Assembly: GCA_947489585.1 (NCBI GenBank)
Contig: CANLEE010000018.1
Coordinates: forward strand, 1-48,206
Length of the DNA stretch: 48,206 nt
Reading direction: 5' to 3'
Source: an uncultured Psychroserpens sp.
GTDB lineage: Bacteria; Bacteroidota; Bacteroidia; Flavobacteriales; Flavobacteriaceae
The position numbers were made by a program, and so were the translations under genes. The notes under the pieces were generated by a model, which saw only the letters and a program-made list of their open reading frames with translations, searched no databases and was not told where the DNA came from. Shown in pieces: positions 8,345-14,905 of this stretch; position 1 is the stretch's first letter; every line of letters starts with the position of its first letter.

Positions 8345-8851
8345 ATGAATAGAAAAATAATTTTGTTCGGACTTATTTTAATTTCATTCATTTCTTGTAA
8401 AGAGAATAAAAATGCTGAATTAACAGAACTCACTACTATAATTAATCAACTAAAAACTGATAAAAACAATGAGTTCTTGTCTACTTTAAAGCCCTCTGAA
8501 AAAGGTTTAAGACTCATTTTTAAAGATGGAGAGTCGGTTGATAAAGTAATCGCTTATTCCAGAATGAAATGGGCAGATATTAGTAAAATTCCACAAAATA
8601 GCATGAAGCCATTAACTGAAAATGCAGAATTAAAAATACTAACTGTTTCAAAAAGTGAACTCAAATCTGGAATAACAAATGGATTACCCAATGAATATTT
8701 AAATATTACTGACCATTTACAAGATGGAACAAAATTGTACGCAATGCAATATTTAAATGAGGACGGATCGGAGCAGAAAATGAGGTCAGTTTTCTTTAAA
8801 GTTTCTGAAAATTGGATGATTGTTCCTCTTGCTTATAAAGCATTTGAATAA
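8345..8851 (+). CDS. Hypothetical lipoprotein
   Basis: A 168-residue protein with a lipoprotein signal (MNRKIILFGLILISFISCK, Cys at 18). No family is recognised. The mature chain is mixed alpha/beta with no obvious catalytic motif and ends with WMIVPLAYKAFE. It is probably anchored in an envelope membrane facing the periplasm or the surface. The start lies 28 bp after the cassette box and the stop 4 bp before the closing box at 8856. Such tight packing is shared by the other cassettes. Confidence 0.72.
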   Translation: MNRKIILFGLILISFISCKENKNAELTELTTIINQLKTDKNNEFLSTLKPSEKGLRLIFKDGESVDKVIAYSRMKWADISKIPQNSMKPLTENAELKILTVSKSELKSGITNGLPNEYLNITDHLQDGTKLYAMQYLNEDGSEQKMRSVFFKVSENWMIVPLAYKAFE

Positions 8852-8855
8852 ATAC

Positions 8856-8890
8856 GCTCTACAACAACGTGTATAATTAATTGCTAGTGC
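8856..8890 (+). repeat. attC-like palindrome, left half only (site 7, broken)
   Basis: GCTCTACAACAAC (8856-8868) is an exact 13-base reverse complement of 8317-8329. It is followed by GTGTATAATTAATTGCTAG as in intact sites. After about 8890 the sequence diverges and no right arm (CATACACG...GTT) is found before the next gene. The site has been truncated, or fused to foreign sequence, between cassettes 7 and 8. Confidence 0.7.
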
Positions 8891-8907
8891 AGGCTAAAAC
8901 AACGATC

Positions 8908-8935
8908 TTTGTGTGCTTTTACTATATTATAATTG
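8908..8935 (+). promoter_or_regulatory. Candidate promoter for the P-loop kinase gene
   Basis: TTTG (8908-8911) and TATAATTG (8928-8935) resemble the Bacteroidota -33 TTTG and -7 TAnnTTTG elements, with one mismatch and a 16-bp spacer that is slightly short. They lie in the unique sequence that replaces the right half of site 7, 43 bp before the ATG at 8978. Confidence 0.35.
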
Positions 8936-8977
8936 CGAAAAAATTATCGTCTACTTGACCGCTGAAAGTCCAATAAA

Positions 8978-9532
8978 ATGAAAATTTTGCTGTTCGGAGC
9001 ATCTGGCTCTGGAACCACAACATTAGGAAAGGAAATTGAGAAAAGAACAAACTTTAAGCATCTGGACGTTGACGATTATTATTGGAAAAAGACAATACCT
9101 CCGTTTCAAGAAAAAATACCGTTAGCAAAACGAAATGAAAATCTGAAAGTAGATTTCAAAAAATTCGAAAATGTCATTGTAAGTGGTTCAATGGTTAGTT
9201 GGGGAAAAGAATGGGAAATAGCTTTTGATTTAGCCATTTTTATCCGATTGGAAAACAAAGAAAGAATTGAACGGCTGAAAAAACGTGAAATAGAACGTTA
9301 CGGAGAAAAACTTGAAACTGATAAAAAAATTCAACAGAATTCTAAAGCATTTTTGAAATGGGCTGACCAATATGAAAATCCGAGTTTTGATGGTAGGTCA
9401 CTGAAAGTTCATAAAGAATGGATTAAATTACTTGAATGTGAATTATTGAGACTAGATGGGAAAACTGAATTAGCCATTAATGTTGAAAAAGTATTATCTG
9501 AAATAAAAAACGTTATACAACAACGTTTATAA
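8978..9532 (+). CDS. P-loop NTPase, adenylate/shikimate kinase-like
   Basis: A 184-residue small nucleotide-binding protein of the AAA/AK-like kinase group. The P-loop is GASGSGTTTLGKE (residues 7-19), in which Thr13 takes the place of the usual Walker A lysine. This GSGTTT form recurs in a group of annotated 'AAA family ATPase' proteins, so it is probably a family trait and not damage. HLDVDDYYW (about residue 29) and RLKKREIERYGEK (about 104-116, LID-like Arg) also fit a small-molecule kinase. The substrate is unknown. The last codons and the stop (QQRL, TAA) lie inside the left arm of site 8. Confidence 0.8.
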   Translation: MKILLFGASGSGTTTLGKEIEKRTNFKHLDVDDYYWKKTIPPFQEKIPLAKRNENLKVDFKKFENVIVSGSMVSWGKEWEIAFDLAIFIRLENKERIERLKKREIERYGEKLETDKKIQQNSKAFLKWADQYENPSFDGRSLKVHKEWIKLLECELLRLDGKTELAINVEKVLSEIKNVIQQRL

Positions 9533-9652
9533 TTCATTGTTCGCTCCTTAACTACTCGGAAAATCTGTAAGATTTTCCTCTGGTTCGTTTTCTATTTACT
9601 AACTTAGTGCCAGCCAACGTAACTAGTCATAACACGTAGACGTTGTACAATA
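9514..9652 (+). repeat. attC-like palindrome, site 8
   Basis: Left arm TATACAAC-AACGTTTATAATTCATTG; right arm ends TAACACGTAGACGTTGTACAATA with the box at 9642-9652. The inner hairpin is GGAAAATCT-GTA-AGATTTTCC (9558-9578). Compared with sites 2 and 6, both the loop-closing C and its partner G have changed (CC/GG to CT/AG), so pairing is kept. The left arm overlaps the end of the preceding coding sequence. Confidence 0.7.
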
Positions 9653-9722
9653 TTTCCTACATAGGATAAATCTATTAATTTCTTGAACTAAAGAGTAACA
9701 TTTATGTGTTAGAAAATTATAG

Positions 9723-9730
9723 TAAATTTG
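9723..9730 (+). promoter_or_regulatory. Candidate -7 promoter element of cassette 9
   Basis: TAAATTTG matches the Bacteroidota -7 consensus TAnnTTTG exactly, with TTTA 18 bp upstream at the -33 position. It lies 30 bp before the ATG at 9760 and inside the reading-frame extension upstream of that ATG, which supports the shorter gene start. It also suggests that some cassettes carry their own promoter. Confidence 0.45.
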
Positions 9731-9759
9731 ACCTTAGTCAGTATTTAAAGAATAAACAT

Positions 9760-10125
9760 ATGAAAACATCAAAACTTATTTTCATCACTTTTTTGATTTG
9801 CGGAATTATCGTAAACTGTTCTTCAACTCAGCAAACAGTAGATTTAGAGAAAGATAACATATTCGACAAATACAAGTTTGATAATATTACCTATAACATT
9901 AAAGACAAAAATGTGCAACAATTATTAGAAAATCATAAAAAAGAAACTAAGTTTAAAAAGGGTGAATCTTTAAAAACATCAACATTCACTAAAGAAAGAA
10001 ATAGGATAATAGCATTGATACGTAAACATCAAAATCCAGATTTTTCAGAAGATAAAGTTAGTTTTGAAATAGATACGACTTTAATAAGAAATAAATTCTC
10101 AGTAGTTACAACTATTCAAAATTAA
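9760..10125 (+). CDS. Small hypothetical lipoprotein
   Basis: A 121-residue protein with a lipoprotein signal peptide (MKTSKLIFITFLICGIIVNCSS). ATG 9760 is preferred to an upstream TTG at 9706 because the signal peptide starts there and a TAnnTTTG element lies between the two. The mature part is short, highly charged and Lys-rich (TKFKKGESLKTSTFTKERN). No family or catalytic motif is recognised. It is the only gene of cassette 9, whose flanking boxes match imperfectly (GTTGTACAA against GTTGCGCAA). Confidence 0.65.
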   Translation: MKTSKLIFITFLICGIIVNCSSTQQTVDLEKDNIFDKYKFDNITYNIKDKNVQQLLENHKKETKFKKGESLKTSTFTKERNRIIALIRKHQNPDFSEDKVSFEIDTTLIRNKFSVVTTIQN

Positions 10126-10200
10126 TATTCCGCATCTGATTTTAGTAAATCTCAATAGGATTAAAAACCTAAATTCAATTGATTACCAAATAATAAAAAC

Positions 10201-10294
10201 GTTGCGCAACAATGTGTATAGCCAATTGCTGGTTCTGTGTGTACTGGAAAAATAATCATCGAAGGTAAACCATACACCAACACATTGTAACATA
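10201..10294 (+). repeat. attC-like palindrome, short form (site 9)
   Basis: Left arm GTTGCGCAAC-AATGTGTATAGCCAATTGC; right arm GGTAAACCATACACCAACAC followed by ATTGTAACATA. At about 90 bp it is the shortest site. It lacks the GGAAAATCC hairpin and the long central segment but keeps both pairs of end boxes. The right box starts with ATT instead of GTT, so the conserved G of the other boxes is lost. Confidence 0.6.
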
Positions 10295-10330
10295 TTATTC
10301 TTTCAGCAACTAACCAATAAACCCAAAGTA

Positions 10331-10591
10331 TTGCTGAAGAAAGAACATCCACATCTCAAGAAACTTTTAGAAAACCTTCCTGATAGACTTCACGCAGAAA
10401 ATAAACCTAATACTTCTGAATGGTTTGGCTCAATCTTAAGATATTTTTGGTTTTTTGGAAAGCGAAAATTTAATTCGATCTATACTCCAAAAGCGTTCAA
10501 AAAAAACAAAGTAGTTGGTCGATGGTTCAAAGTTGTTCTCTATTTATTGTTCATTTATCTATGTTATCTTACATATGCATGGCTCTACTAA
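10331..10591 (+). CDS. Small hypothetical membrane protein
   Basis: An 86-residue frame starting at TTG 10331, 47 bp inside cassette 10. The N-terminal two thirds are basic and hydrophilic (LKKEHPHLKKLLENLPDRL, with an aromatic patch LRYFWFFGKRKF). The C-terminus is a single hydrophobic segment (VVLYLLFIYLCYLTYAWLY) that could be a tail anchor. No family is recognised. Its position exactly between two cassette boxes and its + orientation support a real gene, but there is no strong ribosome-binding site and the start codon is uncertain. It could also be a remnant. Confidence 0.45.
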   Translation: MLKKEHPHLKKLLENLPDRLHAENKPNTSEWFGSILRYFWFFGKRKFNSIYTPKAFKKNKVVGRWFKVVLYLLFIYLCYLTYAWLY

Positions 10592-10596
10592 AGACG

Positions 10597-10705
10597 TATG
10601 TTATAACAACGCATATAATTAATTGCTTGTCTGTGTACTTGGGCACGAGCGTAGTAAAACCCTACAACCTTTGCTAACCTACTTCGTAGGGGTAAACTTC
10701 CAATA
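10597..10705 (+). repeat. Terminal attC-like palindrome, decayed (site 10)
   Basis: The left arm TATGTTATAACAACGCATATAATTAATTGC complements the start of its own cassette (ATTGTAACATA) at 9 of 11 positions. Beyond it are GCACGAGCGTAG, recalling the middle of intact sites, and a CCCTAC/GTAGGGG inverted repeat, but no right arm ending in GTT. This is the last array element before the terminator and tRNA genes. Confidence 0.5.
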
Positions 10706-10719
10706 GTTTTTAAAATCAA

Positions 10720-10747
10720 AAAAGCCGAAACTTTCGTTTCGGCTTTT
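10720..10747. terminator. Bidirectional Rho-independent terminator
   Basis: An 8-bp GC-containing stem, GCCGAAAC-TTTC-GTTTCGGC (10724-10743), is flanked by AAAAAA on the left and TTTT on the right, so it can act on either strand. It closes the tRNA-Gly/tRNA-Leu transcript on the - strand and any transcript leaving the cassette array on the + strand. Confidence 0.8.
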
Positions 10748-10753
10748 CATCTG

Positions 10754-10837
10754 TACTGAAGACGGGACTTGAACCCGTACGTCCTAATGGACATTGGATT
10801 TTAAGTCCAACGTGTCTACCAATTCCACCACTTCAGC
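10754..10837 (-). tRNA. tRNA-Leu (anticodon UAA)
   Basis: On the - strand the gene starts GCTGAAGTGGTGGAATTGG and closes with CTTCAGT plus discriminator A (acceptor stem GCTGAAG/CTTCAGT with one wobble pair). The T-loop GGTTCAAGTCCC and the anticodon arm GACTTAAAATC (UAA) are clear. The long variable arm (TGTCCATTAGGACG) is typical of leucine tRNAs. CCA is not encoded. The 3' end faces the cassette array, about 50 bp from its last repeat. Confidence 0.95.
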
Positions 10838-10858
10838 TTGGTATATTTTATAGTGTAG

Positions 10859-10930
10859 AGCGAAAGACGGGATTTGAACCCGCGACCCCCACCTTGGCAA
10901 GGTGATGCTCTACCCCTGAGCTACTTTCGC
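10859..10930 (-). tRNA. tRNA-Gly (anticodon GCC)
   Basis: On the - strand GCGAAAGTAGCTCAGGGG opens a 72-nt cloverleaf whose acceptor stem closes with CTTTCGC and discriminator T. The anticodon arm is ACCTTGCCAAGGT (GCC) and the T-arm GCGGGTTCAAATCCCGT. It is 21 bp upstream of tRNA-Leu in the same direction, so the two are almost certainly cotranscribed. Confidence 0.95.
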
Positions 10931-10974
10931 ATTATAGCAATTATTTTAATGAACGTTTGTTGTAATTGCGAGGG

Positions 10975-11004
10975 CAAATTTAAGACTTTTCTTAGAAATG
11001 CAAA
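10975..11004 (-). promoter_or_regulatory. Promoter of the tRNA-Gly/tRNA-Leu operon
   Basis: On the - strand TTTG (11004-11001), an 18-bp spacer and TAAATTTG (10982-10975) match the Bacteroidota primary-sigma promoter (TTTG, about 19 bp, TAnnTTTG) at both elements. Transcription would start about 38 bp before the tRNA-Gly 5' end. This is the best-formed promoter I found in the window. Confidence 0.7.
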
Positions 11005-11032
11005 GCCTTTTAATGAAAAAAATACACTTTTT

Positions 11033-13645
11033 TTATGCGCGCTTCTTTTTCAATAACATACGCTTAATTTCATTGAGTTTCATTAGCGCTTCTACAGGTG
11101 TTAATGTATCAATATCGATATTAACAATCTCCTCTTTTATCTGCTCTAATAAAGGATCGTCCAAATTAAAGAAACTTAACTGCATCTCATTATCTAAAGT
11201 TTTCACCTTATCAGTCAACTCTTCACTGGAATGTGATTTCTCAAGTTGCTTTAAAATTTTATTTGCACGATGAATCACTTGTTGTGGCATACCAGCCATT
11301 TTAGCAACATGTATCCCAAAACTATGCTCGCTTCCACCTTCTACTAGTTTTCTAAGAAATAATACATTATCCTTCAACTCTTTTACCGAAACATTGAAAT
11401 TCTTAATGCGCTCAAAAGTTTCTGACATTTCATTGAGTTCATGATAATGTGTCGCAAATAAAGTTTTTGCTTTAGACGGATGCTCATGTAAATATTCACT
11501 TATGGCCCAAGCGATAGAAATTCCATCATAGGTACTTGTCCCTCTACCTATTTCATCTAGTAGTACTAAACTTCTTTCAGAAATATTATTTAAAATGGAA
11601 GCTGTTTCATTCATTTCGACCATAAACGTTGATTCTCCCATTGAGATATTATCACTTGCCCCAACTCTGGTAAAAATCTTATCGACTAACCCTATAGTTG
11701 CTGTTTCGGCAGGAACAAAACTTCCCATTTGTGCTAATAAAACAATCAAAGCTGTTTGACGTAAAATAGCTGATTTACCTGACATATTCGGACCAGTAAT
11801 CATTATGATTTGTTGTTGCTCTCGATCTAAATACACATCATTAGCAATGAACGGCTCGCCATGAGGCAATTGCTTTTCGATAACTGGATGTCTCCCATTT
11901 TTGATATCTAATTCATACCCTTCAGTAAGATGTGGTCTCGAATAATTATTCTCTATAGCCAATTGTGAAAAACCAGTTAAACAGTCTAACTGCGCAATCA
12001 ATGCTGAGTTTTTCTGAACAGGTTTAATAAACTGAGTCATCCAATGCACTAGCTCTGCAAACAATTGTTGTTCTATAGCCAAAATACGTTCTTCAGCACC
12101 TAAAATCTTCGTTTCGTATTCTTTAAGTTCTTCAGTAATATAACGCTCAGCGCTAACTAATGTTTGCTTTCTAATCCATTCTTCTGGAACTTTATCTTTA
12201 TGCGTATGACGCACTTCAATATAATAACCAAACACATTATTTGATGCTATTTTAAGTGAGGTAATGCCTGTGCGTTCACTCTCTCGCTCAAGCATTTTAT
12301 CCAGATAGTCTTTTCCTGAAGCTGAAAGGCCTCGTAGCTCTTTTAATTCCGAAGAAAACTCTGAAGAAATCGTATGTCCTTTTAAAATATTGACTGGTGC
12401 TTCTTCATTTAGAGTGGCTTTAATCCGCTCACGAAGTTCATCACAAGTATCCATTTGCTCACCCAAATACTGTAAGGCTTTATTTTTTGTTTGAACTGCA
12501 AGTGCTTTTATAGGCACAATAGCTTCCAATGCATTTTTAAGTTGAACGACTTCACGAGGGGAGATTTTTGCTGTGGCTACTTTTGAAATGAGACGCTCTA
12601 TATCACCTATTTGCTTTAACTGATGCTGAAATTTCCCTAATACTAGCGCATCTTTCTTTACGTATTCAACAACATCATGACGATGATTTATATCCTCGAT
12701 ATTTACTAAGGGCAATGCCAACCAGCGCTTGAGCAATCGCCCACCCATTGGTGAAATGGTTTTATCTATCACATCAACCAAAGTCACTGCATTTTGATTA
12801 GTAGATTGATATAACTCTAAGTTTTTTATCGTGAAACGATCCATCCAAACATGCTCCCCTTTTGTTAAGCGTTGAATTGATGTGATGTGCTGCAGTTTAT
12901 GGTGCTGCGTTTCTCCTAAATAATGTAAAATTGCACCTGAGGCAACAATTCCTTCGTATAAATCATCAATTCCAAAACCTTTTAATGACTTGGTATTGAA
13001 ATGCTTCAATAACGTTTCATTAGCATAATCGTCCTGAAATACCCAATCTTCTAAATAGAAGGCATGAAAATCATTTCCAAAAGTGTCGTCGTACTTTTTT
13101 CGGTTGGGTTTTGAAACTAAAACCTCACTTGGTCTAAAATTTTGAAGCAGCTTATCAATATATTCACTATTGCCTTGGGAGATAAAAAACTCTCCAGTAG
13201 AGACGTCTAAAAAAGACACACCTACAGTTTTTATTCCGAAGCAAACAGCAGCTAAAAAGTTATTGGTTTTAGAATGTAAAATATCATCATTAAGTGCCAC
13301 ACCTGGTGTTACCAATTCTGTCACACCACGCTTTACAATCGTTTTGGTCTGCTTAGGATCTTCCAGTTGATCACAAATAGCGACGCGCTCACCAGCCTTA
13401 ACCAATTTAGGCAAATAGGTGTTTAAAGAATGATGAGGGAAACCAGCCAATTCGGTTTCGGTTGGACTTCCAGCACCACGTTTGGTCAAAATAATATCTA
13501 AAATCTTAGAGGCCTTTACAGCATCCTGACCAAAGGTTTCATAAAAATCACCAACTCTAAATAATAACAGTGCATCAGGATATTTAACCTTGATGGCATT
13601 ATACTGTTTCATTAATGGTGTTTCCTTTTTCGCTTTTTTAGCCAA
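11033..13645 (-). CDS. mutS: DNA mismatch repair protein MutS
   Basis: An 870-residue MutS that recognises mismatches and recruits MutL. The N-terminal mismatch-binding domain holds the Phe-x-Glu motif in VGDFYETFG. The ATPase domain has Walker A TGPNMSGKSAILRQ, LLDEIGRGTSTYDG (Walker B and signature) and FATHYHEL, and the end (VEALMKLNEIKRML) is the usual dimerisation tail. I place the start at TTG 13645, giving MAKKAKKETPLMKQYN as in relatives; an ATG 72 bp further upstream would add an unlikely leader. A + strand promoter element at 13656 also argues for the short form. The 3' end lies about 100 bp from tRNA-Gly. Confidence 0.95.
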   Translation of the reverse strand: MAKKAKKETPLMKQYNAIKVKYPDALLLFRVGDFYETFGQDAVKASKILDIILTKRGAGSPTETELAGFPHHSLNTYLPKLVKAGERVAICDQLEDPKQTKTIVKRGVTELVTPGVALNDDILHSKTNNFLAAVCFGIKTVGVSFLDVSTGEFFISQGNSEYIDKLLQNFRPSEVLVSKPNRKKYDDTFGNDFHAFYLEDWVFQDDYANETLLKHFNTKSLKGFGIDDLYEGIVASGAILHYLGETQHHKLQHITSIQRLTKGEHVWMDRFTIKNLELYQSTNQNAVTLVDVIDKTISPMGGRLLKRWLALPLVNIEDINHRHDVVEYVKKDALVLGKFQHQLKQIGDIERLISKVATAKISPREVVQLKNALEAIVPIKALAVQTKNKALQYLGEQMDTCDELRERIKATLNEEAPVNILKGHTISSEFSSELKELRGLSASGKDYLDKMLERESERTGITSLKIASNNVFGYYIEVRHTHKDKVPEEWIRKQTLVSAERYITEELKEYETKILGAEERILAIEQQLFAELVHWMTQFIKPVQKNSALIAQLDCLTGFSQLAIENNYSRPHLTEGYELDIKNGRHPVIEKQLPHGEPFIANDVYLDREQQQIIMITGPNMSGKSAILRQTALIVLLAQMGSFVPAETATIGLVDKIFTRVGASDNISMGESTFMVEMNETASILNNISERSLVLLDEIGRGTSTYDGISIAWAISEYLHEHPSKAKTLFATHYHELNEMSETFERIKNFNVSVKELKDNVLFLRKLVEGGSEHSFGIHVAKMAGMPQQVIHRANKILKQLEKSHSSEELTDKVKTLDNEMQLSFFNLDDPLLEQIKEEIVNIDIDTLTPVEALMKLNEIKRMLLKKKRA

Positions 13646-13655
13646 TGGTTTTATG

Positions 13656-13663
13656 TATTTTTG
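13656..13663 (+). promoter_or_regulatory. Candidate -7 promoter element for the RNA methyltransferase
   Basis: TATTTTTG fits TAnnTTTG exactly on the + strand, 92 bp before the ATG at 13756. It lies in the short divergent gap if mutS starts at TTG 13645. No clear -33 partner is seen, so this is a weak call. Confidence 0.3.
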
Positions 13664-13755
13664 TGAAAATTGTAAGACTGCTAATGTACTTATAATTTGA
13701 AGTTTTATAAAGCTCAAAGCTCATAAGTTATCTACAAAATGTGTAAGATTTTAAC

Positions 13756-14286
13756 ATGCGAAAACTAAAAAATAGCGAACTCGAACGTTTAAATGTCGAC
13801 GAATTTAAATCGGCAGAAAAAACACCACTTATCATTATCCTTGACAATATTAGAAGTTTAAATAATGTTGGTTCGGTATTTAGAACAAGTGATGCGTTTT
13901 TGGTTGAAAAGATATATCTCTGTGGAATCACAGCAATACCGCCTCATAATGACATTAGAAAAACGGCCTTAGGAAGCACCGAAACTGTAGATTGGGAATA
14001 TATCGAACACACGATTGATATTGTCAATCAATTAAAATCTGAAAACGTTAACGTTATTTCTATTGAGCAAGCCGAACATGCAACCATGCTTAACGAATTT
14101 CAACCTCAAGCGAATCAAACCTATGCCTTAGTCTTTGGAAATGAGGTAAAAGGTGTCGCTCAAGATGTGGTTGATACCAGTGATGTCGTTATTGAAATCC
14201 CTCAATTTGGCACCAAACATTCGCTTAATATTTCAGTGAGCTGTGGTGTTGTGGTTTGGGATGTATTTAGTAAAATGAAAAAATAA
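13756..14286 (+). CDS. SpoU/TrmH family RNA methyltransferase
   Basis: A 176-residue SPOUT-class 2'-O-ribose methyltransferase acting on tRNA or rRNA with S-adenosylmethionine. All three SpoU motifs are present: NIRSLNNVGSVFRTSDAF (about 36-53, with the catalytic Arg), ALVFGNEVKGV (about 135-145) and IEIPQFGTKHSLNISVSCGV (about 152-171), which make the trefoil-knot cofactor site. It has no N-terminal RNA-binding extension, so it is a minimal form; the target nucleotide is not predictable. It is divergent from mutS and 4 bp upstream of a lipoprotein gene. Confidence 0.9.
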   Translation: MRKLKNSELERLNVDEFKSAEKTPLIIILDNIRSLNNVGSVFRTSDAFLVEKIYLCGITAIPPHNDIRKTALGSTETVDWEYIEHTIDIVNQLKSENVNVISIEQAEHATMLNEFQPQANQTYALVFGNEVKGVAQDVVDTSDVVIEIPQFGTKHSLNISVSCGVVVWDVFSKMKK

Positions 14287-14290
14287 AATC

Positions 14291-14905
14291 ATGAGAACGA
14301 CTTTAATCTTTTGTGCTCTTATCTTCATATTTTCCTGTAATAAGGATAAAACTATTGAAGATTACTACTACAGCTCTGAAGGTTATGATATATTTAAGTT
14401 TGACAATGAGGAATCAAAGATTATTCATTTAAGGGACTCTACTGTTGAACTATTTACATTCAAAATATGGGACGAGGGTTGTTTAGAAATAAATGGTATA
14501 AATTACTTCTATAAAAATTATCAAGATTCTCTTATACTTTTAAATTATTACGACCGAAAACTTGTATTAAAGAAGTTTGATTTAGAAGATATAAAAATTG
14601 AAGATTTAAACAACAAAAATTGGATAATGCACGTGAAAAAATCAGACAACTATTACAATACAACGTTTATTGAAAAACAAATTATACGCATTAATGATAG
14701 CCTCAATGCCTACTACATTAAAGACAACGATACTATTTTAGGTGAAACATATCAGTATTCTAAAAACAATTATAATGACTTCTCTTTTTTTAAGACTTCT
14801 TATAGTTATGTAATTCCAATTGAACTTAATTCAAATAAAATAAAAATTTTATTAATAAATGGTGCCTTAAATAATACTTACACTTTAAACAAAAAACATA
14901 AATAG
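14291..14905 (+). CDS. Hypothetical lipoprotein
   Basis: A 204-residue protein with a lipoprotein signal (MRTTLIFCALIFIFSCNKD, Cys16). No family is recognised. The mature region is rich in Tyr, Asn and Lys with a beta-strand-like pattern, as in many small Bacteroidota surface lipoproteins. It sits 4 bp after the SpoU methyltransferase and directly abuts the next gene (stop TAG followed at once by TTG), so it is probably cotranscribed with both. The sequence gives no hint of function. Confidence 0.75.
   Translation: MRTTLIFCALIFIFSCNKDKTIEDYYYSSEGYDIFKFDNEESKIIHLRDSTVELFTFKIWDEGCLEINGINYFYKNYQDSLILLNYYDRKLVLKKFDLEDIKIEDLNNKNWIMHVKKSDNYYNTTFIEKQIIRINDSLNAYYIKDNDTILGETYQYSKNNYNDFSFFKTSYSYVIPIELNSNKIKILLINGALNNTYTLNKKHK

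Noticed and set aside
58..10705. The repeats as a CRISPR array or MITE/insertion-sequence family.
   Set aside because: Spacing is gene-sized, not spacer-sized, and there is no cas gene or transposase. Flanks of a single repeat are not direct duplications, whereas the two ends of each cassette are complementary, which neither model predicts.
58..10705. Naming the sites as canonical class-type attC.
   Set aside because: Only the box at 4040 fits GTTRRRY; the others conserve GTTR at most, and one starts ATT. 'attC-like' is as far as the sequence goes without an integrase.
10874..11056. Short + strand frame over tRNA-Gly and the mutS end.
   Set aside because: It is a shadow of the tRNA gene sequence on the opposite strand.
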